Below are positions 42,705 to 52,071 of a stretch of DNA of 64,000 bases, piece by piece. The DNA is from Anastatus disparis (taxonomy: Eukaryota > Arthropoda > Insecta > Hymenoptera > Eupelmidae). A program made the position numbers and the translations under genes. The notes beneath the pieces are model-generated. The model was not told where the DNA came from and made no database searches. It saw nothing but the letters and a program-made list of their open reading frames with translations. The stretch is taken from NCBI GenBank assembly GCA_017163975.1, contig JAFFSR010000364.1:860001-924000 (forward strand), in the 5' to 3' direction. Every line of letters starts with the position of its first letter. Positions within the stretch are counted from its first letter, which is position 1.

Positions 42705-44853
42705 CATGCTTTTGGGTAATCCTGAATCGTACATGTATGTTCTTATTTTTCTTTGGACAGTCTTATTAAACCTTTCAGCTACTCCATTATACTCTGGTGT
42801 GTATGGAGGAGAGAATTCTGCTTCTATCTTTTCTTTAACCATAATTTCTTGAAATTTTCCTCCTACAAACTCTGTTCCTTGATCTGCTTTGATGTAGCAG
42901 ACTTTTTCGTCTTTACTTAATAGATTTCTAGCAAAGATTAAATAATTTGCTGAGGCTTCTCCTGATTCATCTTTTGTTTTCAATACATATGCTTTAGCTA
43001 ATCTAAAATAATCATCTATAAAAGTAATTATAAATCTCTTAAGTCCTGGATATGATGTAGGTTTTATTGGACTCATGATGTCCGTATGTATAACTTGCAA
43101 TGGCCTTTGTGCTCTATCTCTAGTTTCTTTAAAAGGCAGTTTATCCATTTTAGCCATTATACAGATTTCGCAATCTTGAATAGATGGGTCGTTGAAGTTA
43201 ACTTTTTCTAATCTATTATCTATTTTCTGTAATTTTTTCAGGTAATTCATAGATGCATGTCCTAGTCGAATGTGCCATAACATTGCCTCATTTTGCTTTA
43301 TAAACTTTCGTGTATTTTCTTCAAGTGGACTTTTCATGAACAGTTCTTCTATATCTTCAAACGTTTTTAAGTCATCTGTTTGAATCACGTATTTATTCAT
43401 TGGACTATTATCTGTACTTTTATTTTCATTGTTCGTAATCATGATTTCCTCTTGATTCTCCCTCCCAATCGCAGAACTGATATCATTTAACTCCTTATCT
43501 ACTCCCTCCGAAACTAATACCTCGTTATCATCAGCTTCTATCTGCGATTGATGTGGAAATTCATGATGCGAAATTACTCTTGCTTTGCAACTATAATTTT
43601 TAGATAAAAGTTCTTTACCATCATCAAACTCATTTTTTTTCACTTCGAAACGTATAATCCAGTTAGGCTTGTCGTACGATCCTTCAAATATTGTTTTATC
43701 TGTATGTTTATTATATACTCTAAGAATTTTTTCATCCATATAAATGCTTAGACCTGCTTCTGCTAGTCTTCTTAATGATAATAGATTTTCTGAAACATCT
43801 TTAGCGGCAATTACATCGGTTAACTTAATGACTTTCTTATCTGGTGTATCTGTTTGTAATAGAAGATCACCTTTTCCATCCATTACTATGTCAGCAAATT
43901 CATTTTTATTTGCATTTCTAATAATGCCATTCTCACACTTCTTAAAATCAGTTAAAATTAAAGATTTCGTTATTACATGATCGGTTGCTCCTGAATCAGC
44001 TATAAAATGTATATATTCTTTTGAATCATAAGAATTTTTAATATATTCATTCTTACCTTTTATATTTTTCGATTGCTTGAACTTCCCTTGGTTTATTTTT
44101 GATAAGTTGTTTGATACTGCTGCCCATCTTAATTGTTGATTAAAATTTTGATTTTCTCTTTTGGTTATTTTTCCTCTATTATTTATTTTGTTAAAAATCC
44201 TTTGTTGAGATATAAAGCTGTTATTCTTTCTGATTGCAGATCCATTCAGACTTCTATTTTCTTGATTAGATTTAAGATACATTCTATTTCTGTATCCTTT
44301 ATTTTGATCATTATCTTTATTATTTTGAGGATTGACATAGGAACAATCTTCGCTTTTATGGTTTTTTATGTCTCGACATTTATAACAATACCATCTATTA
44401 CTTGTTTTTAAATAACAGTCATTTGCCCAATGACCGATTTTATTGCAACGATGACATTTTTCATTTTTATCGTATTGCGTAATTACTCTTTGAGCTATGA
44501 GTTCCTCTTTATTTTCACTTTTCTTTTCAGCCTCCAATTGAAATAAAAAGGATTTTATTTCTTCTATATTCATCTCTTTGAAATTTGTTTGTCTTCTAAT
44601 TAAATCTGCACTTCTTAGTTCGGGTGTTAGTGGCAAAACGGCTTGATAGAATGCTGCTCTTATTTCTTGATCTGTCAGTGGTATAGAGTCCTCAAAAGTT
44701 TTAATTGATTCGAAGCGTTCACAAAAATCATTTACTTTTTCATCCTTTCTCATTTTTATTTGGTATAGCTGGGCTCTGACTGAAGTGTGGATGACGTTTG
44801 TTTCAGTCTTTTTATACCCTCTTAACTTTTTCAAGATTTCTGCAGGTTCTTTT
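42705..44853 (-). pseudogene. copia gag C-terminus, protease and integrase
   Basis: The frame follows the inserted DNA element: LKEPAEILKKLRGYKK continues gag. Two zinc knuckles follow, CHRCNKIGHWANDC (CX2CX4HX4C) and CYKCRDIKNHKSEDC. The protease has the active-site triad FIADSGATDHV. The pre-integrase region is LWHIRLGHASMNYLKKL with the following CEIC (HHCC zinc site). The integrase core shows HTDIMSP, IKADQGTEFVGG and YTPEYNGVAERFNK, i.e. the D, D and E catalytic residues. The stretch is open for about 715 codons. It ends at a TAG (42702-42704) replacing tryptophan in KSM-ELALDV. Confidence 0.92.
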
Positions 44854-44857
44854 AAAT

Positions 44858-45718
44858 CGTCAGGTGGGAGGAAGAAGGTTACGATTCGAAATTGGCCACA
44901 AAAAAGTAACGATTCGGATAAAGCCACAAAAAGGTTCAGATTCGAAATTGGCCACAAAAAAGTTACGATTCAAATAAAGCCACAAAAAGGTTCAGATTCG
45001 GGTTTAGCCACAAAAAGGTTACGATTCGGCTGCTTATTTTTTCCTCCGATGTTTTGGATGAGAACCGCTTTTGAAAACATAAGAATTTATCTCCGATATC
45101 TAAGCACTCCTAAATATTAGAATTATTTTTTCATATTTTACATAAAAAAGCAATCAATTGTAAAATTCCTTCTATAATAATGTTATCTTCGCTTTTTTGA
45201 TGAATTTAAAAGAATACTGTAATAATTGTTTTAAATTATTTACCGAATTAATTTAAAAATAATTGTTAAAGAAAACAAGAATTACTTTTAAAATATTTCA
45301 TGAAAATATTATAAAAAAAATGATTTAAACATACTTATTAAAAAGTGACATAAAATTATTAAAAATTAATTTAAAATTGATTGACACTGTGAGGCAATGC
45401 CAACAAAATGAACGATTCTTAACAGTATTTTTTATATAAATATAAATATATTTACTAAATAAATAATCATATATATATTTCAACGTAATAAATTTTTATA
45501 GAATTTATGGTATTTGGCAGGAATTAAATCTTTTCCATGAGGATACGTGAATCTTTCGCTTTATCAGCATCGATAGCTAATAATCAATCGTAACATCTAG
45601 TTAATATGTTTTTATTGTCAAATTTAATGATTGATTTTTTACTTAGAGACTCATAATTTAAATTGTATTTGTTGATGAATATTTTCACTATATAAAGTCT
45701 TCCAATACACACATATAT

Positions 45719-45767
<49 letters not shown>

Positions 45768-46276
45768 AATTTCACGTCAATTTAACTAATGTTTGCGAAT
45801 TTTTATTAAATTATAAAATTTGTGAATTTTTTTATTCTTACATTGATAACGTTAAAGTAAAGAGATTTTTAATTTATGAAATAAATCAATTAATTTTTAT
45901 TTAATAAGATTATAAAAGTAATAATATATTTCAATATATGATTTATACTCACTAAATTGAAAACTATAGGTTTATAAAATTGCCTCTTCATGAAAAAAAT
46001 GAAAACATAATTATAATATTTATGAGTACTTAAGATATAGGAGACAAACTTTTATGTTTTCAACAGCGGTTCTCATCCAAAACATCGAAGGAAAAAATAA
46101 GCAGCCGAATCGTAACCTTTTTGTGGCTAAACCCGAATCTGAACCTTTTTGTGGCTTTATCCAAATCGTAACTTTTTTGTGGCCAATTTCGAATCTGAAC
46201 CTTTTTGTGGCTTTATCCGAATCGTTACTCTTTTGTGGCCAATTTCGAATCGTAACCTTCTTCCTCCCACCTGACG
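44858..46276. mobile_element. 1.42-kb non-autonomous DNA element in copia gag, TSD aaat
   Basis: Perfect ends cgtcaggtgggaggaagaag and inverted copy, with inverted arms of about 230 bp. The arms are built from a repeating unit with ccacaaaaaggttacgattcg. The 4-bp duplications aaat lie at 44854-44857 and 46277-46280. Removing the element and one aaat restores the gag frame exactly (...HKRIVN + LKEPAEILKK...). The interior is AT-rich with a TA microsatellite (45720-45764) and no transposase. A 4-bp duplication without TTAA leaves Chapaev- or Sola-type mobilisers as candidates. Confidence 0.9.
45720..45764. repeat. (TA)n microsatellite
   Basis: A pure TA run followed by atttcacgtcaattt, the same end motif as in the foldback at 36940-38240, so a fragment of that family may be nested here. 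Confidence 0.9.
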
Positions 46277-46280
46277 AAAT

Positions 46281-47003
46281 TAACTATCCTCTTATGATAA
46301 GTTTCATCCAAATGATTAATGATTATATCTCTAACGAGATTTTTCCTCTTGTCTGCTTGAATTTCTGATAAATTTTCAGGTGTTTTTACAGTGGGATCTA
46401 TTAAATCCATTAAATCATTGCTAATTAATTCCGACCTTAAATAATCCATCCAAAGATCGAAATTTGATTTTTGTGAAAGTTTGTAATCCCTTTTGATATT
46501 TATTTTTGATTTGTGAATTTCATCTTCTAATTTTTTAAATAATTTAGCAGTTGCTCCAATGTTGTTTTCAGTATTAATATTTTCTTGATTATTTTGGATC
46601 ATAGAATCTTCTAAACTGTTTTGAATTATAGGATTTTCCGAATTATTTTTAGAACCTTTGCTTGTTGTCTCTAGTTGTTGAATTCTCATTCTTTCTGTTT
46701 CTAAATTAGCTTCAGCTACTCTCGCTATTTGGCTCATCATATTTGTCAGTTGACTCATGACTCCTTTCATTGATTCTAATATCTCTTGTTGCATCCTTGC
46801 AGTTGATTCCATACTGTTAGCAGACACAAAAAATTTATCCGCAATCATTTGTAATTTCAAAGTTATCTCAACCTGTCTATCTGCATTTATTTTCTCTATA
46901 TTTGTAATAACTGGCTTCGTTATTGCTGGTGTATGTTGAGCACCTACAGTGTTCGTATTAAAAAACGAAGAGCCTCCGGCTCCACTCATATTATTTGATG
47001 AAT
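46281..47003 (-). pseudogene. copia gag, main exon (N-terminal part)
   Basis: Reads SSNNMSGAGGSSFF at the start, a coiled-coil-like stretch (MQQEILESMKGVMSQLTNMM), and LFKKLEDEIHKSKINIK, FDLWMDYLRSELISN and LVRDIIINHLDETYHKRIVN, a copia capsid (UBN2-like) layout. The frame is then cut by the DNA element at 46276. Acceptor ttatttctcag lies just before 47003, and in-frame codons continue upstream of the first ATG of the exon (46989), which supports a spliced leader (see 47531-47654). ATG 46989 remains an alternative start. Confidence 0.85.
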
Positions 47004-47530
47004 CTGAGAAATAAAATTCTAAATTATTACCTGGATTTTAATCAAATATTATGTCAGGCCCGACCATCTAACTCTTTGTTCTTTTGAAGTTAATTCTAAA
47101 TAATCAAATTATGTAATTTCAAAAATTCTAACTCTTTATTCTTTTGAAGTTAATTCTAAACAATTAAATTATGTAACTTCAAAACTTCTAGCTCTTTATT
47201 CTTTTGAAGTTAATTCTAAATAATCAAATTATGTAACTTCAAAAATTCTAAATCTTTATTTCACTAAATTCAGTCAAAATTCTCAAAATTTATTTAAAAA
47301 TAATTTTTTTTTTCTCATTATTTATTTTTAAATATTCAAATATTTATACTCAATATTTATTTTAAAATACTCAAATATTGATACTCATTATTTGTTTTAA
47401 GGTACTCAAGTATCAACTCTCAATTGCATATTATTCAAATAAATTATAAAATTTGATTAATAATCAAGTTTTTAGAATGAAATAAATAAGGAATAAATGG
47501 AATTATTCCTCATTTATGTAATAGACTTAC
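47004..47530 (-). other. Putative 527-bp intron in the copia leader with tandem repeats
   Basis: Bounded on the minus strand by GTAAGT (47530-47525) and ttatttctcAG (47004). It contains three to four units of about 61 bp (47067-47260), each ctaactctttattcttttg...aacttcaaaaattc, and several atactca words. Confidence 0.5.
47067..47262. repeat. 61-bp tandem repeat, 3 units plus partial
   Basis: Units start at about 47067, 47128, 47188 and 47248 (partial), differing at a few positions only. Confidence 0.9.
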
Positions 47531-47654
47531 ATATATCTGAATTATTTTCCAGTATCCCACCAGCTTCTGTATAGACAAATGTGTCATTCATGGAGTCATC
47601 ACTGTCATAATTGACAAGTGAATAATTTTTCATCACTTCATAATTGTGCTCCAT
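47531..47654 (-). CDS. Putative spliced first exon of copia gag
   Basis: The minus strand ATG at 47654 opens MEHNYEVMKNYSLVNYD, continues DSMNDTFVYTEAGG and ends NNSDI plus one base before a GTAAGT donor. Joined to 47003 the split codon gives Y and the frame runs through SSNN into MSGAGG without a stop. It adds 46 residues to Gag. The 124-nt exon is open throughout and less AT-rich than its flanks. Copia elements are known for splicing that makes a gag-only RNA, but a leader exon of this kind is not one I know. Confidence 0.5.
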
Positions 47655-48209
47655 CTATTTCGGAATTTTGGAACATATTTTAATTAATATTCAAGAAATA
47701 AGTATTTTCTTTAATTTAATAACTCTTAAAATAATCTCTAATGAACCAGGTAATAATTCGATAAAAGAAAATGTTTCCTTTTTCTGAATCAAGAGAAAAG
47801 CACTGCAGTTTCTCTTAACTCAGAACGAAAAATCAAGCTTTCCCGCTATGACTAACGCGCATGTGCACACCGTTCTCCAATATTTGATTTTAATCGATTG
47901 GATTTAGGTTGATCAAGCACACATACGGGACATACACAGTACTACTTTGATCTTTCTAGTCAATGATTCAACTACACCGCACTGAAAGTTTTGTTTAATC
48001 ATTGACCCCGAAATTTCAGCTGAATTTTAAAAAATTTTAACTTGGTAAAATTTTGGCAGTAATCAGATTTTATTATTTGTTATATTCAACAATAAAATTC
48101 AGCCTCTTTTTTTTATGTTAAATATGACACATCTCAAATATAATAAATATGCAATTGAATTCTAAAAAACTTTTATTTTTAATACTTTTAAGGCATATAT
48201 GTGTAATAA

Positions 48210-48266
<57 letters not shown>

Positions 48267-48990
48267 CAAATATAAATATATATACAAAATTAAATTTTAA
48301 CAAATTTAATTTTATTCTTAATTTTTTTCCTTTTTTTTCAATTTTATTTTTTTCATATTTTTCATTATTATATTTTTTCTTTCTCTTCAACTCTAAGGAA
48401 AATAACATACACTGCATTACCAATATTCGAAAGAAATTTGTAGTGCAGGTATATGAAGTGTTTTCCTTTACCTTTTTTTTATAATACTTACGACTCCGTA
48501 GGTCGACAGAGTTGAGATATGTGCAACATATGTGCGAGTACGGCCGTGGAAAGAAAGAGCTTGTCTATGTGTTATAGACGAAACAAATAGTTTCACTTCT
48601 TCGATGCTCAATCTTTCATTCTAAATATTCTTTCACTCATTGTATTCTAAAATATTTTTATTTATTTATTTTTTTTTTTTTTTTTCTTATCAACAACAAT
48701 GGCGATCTTTTTATTCATTTATTTATTTTTTTTTTATTATTTTTTTATTTTATTTTCCTCTTTAATAATTTTTATTTTAATTGAATACATTCAATCAAAT
48801 CTCTGTTAAAAACGGCCGCACTTTTTTTTAATGAAAACTCTTAAGATATTTTATTATTCTTTCAATTAATTAATAATCTTAATTGACTCACCTCTAAAAT
48901 ATATGCATTATAAGTATTTTGTAGTTTTTACTCTCAGTTTTTAAAACAGCTCGGATTGTGTATCTTCCACCCGTTATTTTGAAAAACTTG
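47655..48990 (-). other. copia 5' untranslated leader
   Basis: 1.3 kb between the primer site and gag. It contains a (TA)n microsatellite (48210-48262), T-rich runs (48660-48760) and a patch of higher GC near 48485-48600. No frame with recognisable domains. Confidence 0.6.
48210..48262. repeat. (TA)n microsatellite
   Basis: About 26 TA units, pure apart from the ends. The isoleucine/tyrosine frames read through it on both strands are artefacts. Confidence 0.95.
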
Positions 48991-49024
48991 TGGCGCAATG
49001 GAAGCGTGCCCTGGGCCAATAACC
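48991..49024 (-). other. copia primer-binding site, initiator tRNA-Met internal type
   Basis: The + strand reads tggcgcaatggaagcgtgcc then ctgggccaataacc, directly next to the 5' LTR. This closely resembles the 5' half of insect initiator tRNA-Met from the D arm to the anticodon. The element RNA is therefore complementary to that half, as in Drosophila copia, which is primed by an internal tRNA-iMet fragment. The match is longer than the usual 15 or so bases. Confidence 0.8.
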
Positions 49025-49280
49025 TGATGGATGTATGTGGGTAAAAGGTGGGTCATGAAATAACTAGACACAAACACTGTTACTGTTACTCTTAATAATC
49101 AATATATTGTCAAGCAATAATTAACACTCAAAGTAGTCTTTGAATTCTAAAGAACTCTATGCAGTTTACTCAATAGAGGCTACAGAGAGAATGACCATAG
49201 GGCTTATGACGCCTATAACTCATAGTACCAGAAAAGGGACAAAGGGGTGGGGAGAGTAATAAGGCAAAGCAAACCTTACA
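49025..49280 (-). repeat. copia 5' LTR
   Basis: 256 bp, about 98% identical to the 3' LTR by eye. The target duplication tattt follows at 49281-49285. Confidence 0.95.
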
Positions 49281-49395
49281 TATTTACAATTATTTACAAT
49301 TTTTTACAGTTATTTACAGTCATTCTTAATTTTTTACAAATATTTACAATTTTTCATAGTTTTTTACAATTATTTACAGTTATTCACATTTAAAA
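49281..49395. repeat. ttatttacagt minisatellite, right part
   Basis: Continuation of the array at 39640-39834 after the copia element; units ttatttacaat and tttttacagt. Confidence 0.85.
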
Positions 49396-49690
49396 TATAG
49401 ATAATCCCATACCTCACGTGGTGACGTATGGAGCCATCTATACGTCACATTATAAGGTAGTAATTAGCTATGAAGCGATCGCCGAAGTCGTAAAATTAGT
49501 TAGTTTAATCGGCGTGTTTTGTTTTTTCCTTTGACATTTTGTTATTTAATGAACTTTAGAAAAAATATAAAATAAAAAATAATTGATCAACCATGGAAAA
49601 AAATTAGTGCAAATAATAAAAAAAAATTAGTACAAACAATAAAAAAATAATAACTATAATGAAAGTGAGACAGTGAGGAAAAAACATTAA

Positions 49691-50075
49691 GAGCAGGCCA
49701 GATTCGCTGTCCTTGTCTAATTGGCATTTTTGTTATTTACTTAAGTTTTAATCGGTGTATCTTCAAATTAAAGGTCGAGCGCAATAGATATTATTATTAA
49801 AAATATTTATGCACGAGAAAAAAAAAATCTATCGCTTTGTTTTTGAGAAAAGTAAGGAACGCGAAAATATTATAAACATAATCTTTTACTTCGGCGTTCC
49901 TTACTTTTCTCAAAAACAAATCGGTAGATTTTTTTTTTCTTGTGCATAGATATTCATAATAATAATATCTATTGCGATCAACCTTTATTTTGAAGATACA
50001 CCGATTAATACTTGAGTAAATAACAAACAACTCAATTGTTACTCGGTCGGTATCAGGTTCTACTCCGGCCTGCTG
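49691..50075. mobile_element. Foldback MITE, 385 bp, flanked by TTAA
   Basis: The ends gagcaggcc and (inverted) cagcaggcc are flanked by TTAA (49687-49690, 50076-50079). The arms pair over about 170 bp (ggtgtatcttcaa, gttccttacttttctcaaaa). Related at its ends to 7073-7452. Confidence 0.9.
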
Positions 50076-50215
50076 TTAAATATAAAATTTGCGTAATATG
50101 AGTGGTCAGTTTGTCAAATTTGTGACGCATCAATGACGGTTCCACAGACGACCCGCGTCTACACTGTTAACTTACGTTCATTCAAATTTAAATCAAAAGA
50201 AAGAAGGATTGCGAA

Positions 50216-50725
50216 CCCACACAGCACGAAACCTTGCTGCAAGGTTGCTGCAAGGTTGCAAAGGTTGTTGCAAGGTTTTAATGAAAGGTTGCTGTAACCT
50301 TTTTATGTCCCTTGTACATACTTTGCAGGAATGTTTTTTGAAATCTTGCTGTGAAGTTTAAACAATACATTGTGGCAAACTTCAAATGAAAGATTCCTGC
50401 AAGGTTGCTATGAAAGGTTCTTGCAAGATTATATGAAACCTTGCTGCAAGTTTGCTGCAAGATTTCAATGCAAGTTTGCTACAGCAACTTTTCATTGAAA
50501 CCTTGCAACAACCTTTCCAATCTTGCAGCAACCTTGCAGCAAAGTTTCATATAATCTTGCAAGAACCTTTCATTGCAACCTTGCAGGAATTTTCCATTGG
50601 AAAATTGTCACAATGTATTGTTTAAACTTCACAGTAAGATTTCATGAAACATTGCTGCAAGGTATATGCACGGAACATAAAAAGGTTACAGCAACCTTGC
50701 ACTGTAACCTTACATGCTGTGTGGG
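50216..50725. mobile_element. Foldback built of caaggttgctg repeats, cccacacagca ends
   Basis: 510-bp palindrome with terminal cccacacagca and dense repeats of gcaaggttgctgcaagg on the left arm mirrored by ccttgcagcaaccttgc on the right. Both arms contain aaacttcac/gtgaagttt. The target duplication is unclear (gaa / aat). Non-coding. Confidence 0.85.
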
Positions 50726-50759
50726 AATTTGGTGTACATAACTAATACCAACATAACTC

Positions 50760-50915
50760 ATTCGTTCAATGTATCAAAAGTGTATCAAAAGGTATCAAAG
50801 TGTATCGAAAGAGTTGACAAAATGCAGTGTTTGCATACACTTTAATACACTTTGATACACTTTTCTATATTTGGGCACGCTTTCATACATTTCGATATAC
50901 TGAACAATTTCCACT
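50760..50915. repeat. gtgtatcaaagtgtat inverted repeat, copy 2
   Basis: Left words agtgtatcaaaaggtatc pair with right words tttgatacactttt. Shares gagttgacaaaat with 36600-36880. Confidence 0.65.
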
Positions 50916-51033
50916 AGGGTGGTTAAAATAATTGCATTGATGCAATAAATAGTTATCGTAACTATTTAGCGCAGTTATAATAATATATCCTAACTATTTA
51001 TTAATAAAATTTACATACTTTTACTAAAATATA

Positions 51034-51060
51034 TTTAGGGTTAGAATGGCGAAAAAAAAA
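51034..51060. repeat. Inverted partner of 55258-55284
   Basis: tttagggttagaatggcgaa here appears inverted at 55262-55281. The pair encloses 4.2 kb of foldbacks. It could be the ends of a larger unit, but identity does not extend far. Confidence 0.4.
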
Positions 51061-51183
51061 TTCCCGTACGCTGTGTAAAATATAATATTACAACGAATAA
51101 AATAAATTTGTTAAATGTTTAATATTATAAAAACAAGGATCTAAAGTTTTCGCGTGAGCATTGTAAGTAAGGAAATTATTTAA

Positions 51184-51554
51184 GGGGAGACACAAGTAAA
51201 ACACACAAAAAATGAGGTTTTTTAGTTTTAACTTTTGATCCGTAGCACCTACAATGTTATCCAAGGGTAATGTTGTTCAAAATCATCTTAAGAATCTATA
51301 AAAAAATTTTCAGCTCGAAATATTAAAAACTGTGGGACTAGTTCCATTTTAACGCTTCCTCACTTATCACTGAGTCGAGCAGTCGTTAAAATGGAACTAG
51401 TCCTACAGTTTTTAATATTTCGAGCTGAAAATTTTTTTATAGATTCTTTAGATGATTTTGAACAACATTACCCTTGGATAACATTGTAGGTGCTACGAAT
51501 CAAAAGTTAAAACTAAAAAACCTCATTTTTTGTGTGTTTTACTTGTGTCTCCCC
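51184..51554. mobile_element. Foldback MITE, 371 bp, flanked by TTAA (ggggagacacaag ends)
   Basis: Almost perfect palindrome: ggggagacacaagtaaaaca at the left and its inverted form at the right, with a short unpaired centre near 51365. TTAA at 51180-51183 and 51555-51558. The high arm identity suggests a young copy. Confidence 0.92.
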
Positions 51555-52071
51555 TTAAACAATCGTAATAACATTAAAATTAATTTTAATGTAAATTCTA
51601 AAATTTAAATTCGTAAAAAATTATCTAACTAAATGATGTTTTAGTTAAATATGTAATTTATTAATTTAGTTGAATTTTTATGGAAATTCCTACATTTTAT
51701 TTTTAAACAAATAATGTACTTTAATTTACGTTTTCCTTCAATAAATAAAAAGTTTACAATATTATATTTGTTTCTATTATCGCATCCTCGATTCTCTAAT
51801 ACACATTCAATTTCTTTTTTTTGTAATATTTAATTTTAATTTAAAATGATATAATCATTCTTTTTTTTATTACACAGGCCAACAAAAAAAAAAATTTTTT
51901 TTCAGTAAAAATATATTCTTAATAATATTAAAATTATGTTAAAAATTTTTAACAAATTTTCTGATTTATTCTAAATTAATTGTAATCAATTATTATTAAA
52001 AGTAATTTGACTACTAAACATAGAATTACTTTTGATTATCAGTCAAATTTCATTAACGTTTTTCAAACTTA

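Larger units (their letters stand above)
39835..49280 (-). mobile_element. Ty1/copia LTR retrotransposon, full length, mutated
   Basis: Two LTRs of 258 and 256 bp (39835-40092, 49025-49280) start and end TG...CA and differ by about five substitutions and one 2-bp gap. The 5-bp target duplication tattt is perfect (39830-39834, 49281-49285). Coding is on the minus strand: gag, protease, integrase, reverse transcriptase, RNase H, the copia order. A 1.42-kb DNA element sits inside gag (44858-46276). The ORF is broken by several stops and one frameshift. LTR similarity of about 98% implies a fairly recent insertion. Confidence 0.95.

Noticed and set aside
44785..45120. Protein encoded in the arms of the 1.42-kb element in gag
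   Set aside because: The frame is a translation of tandem ccacaaaaaggttacgattcg units.
50278..50741. Open frames in the caaggttgctg foldback
   Set aside because: Mirror-image products of a palindromic repeat; no coding bias.
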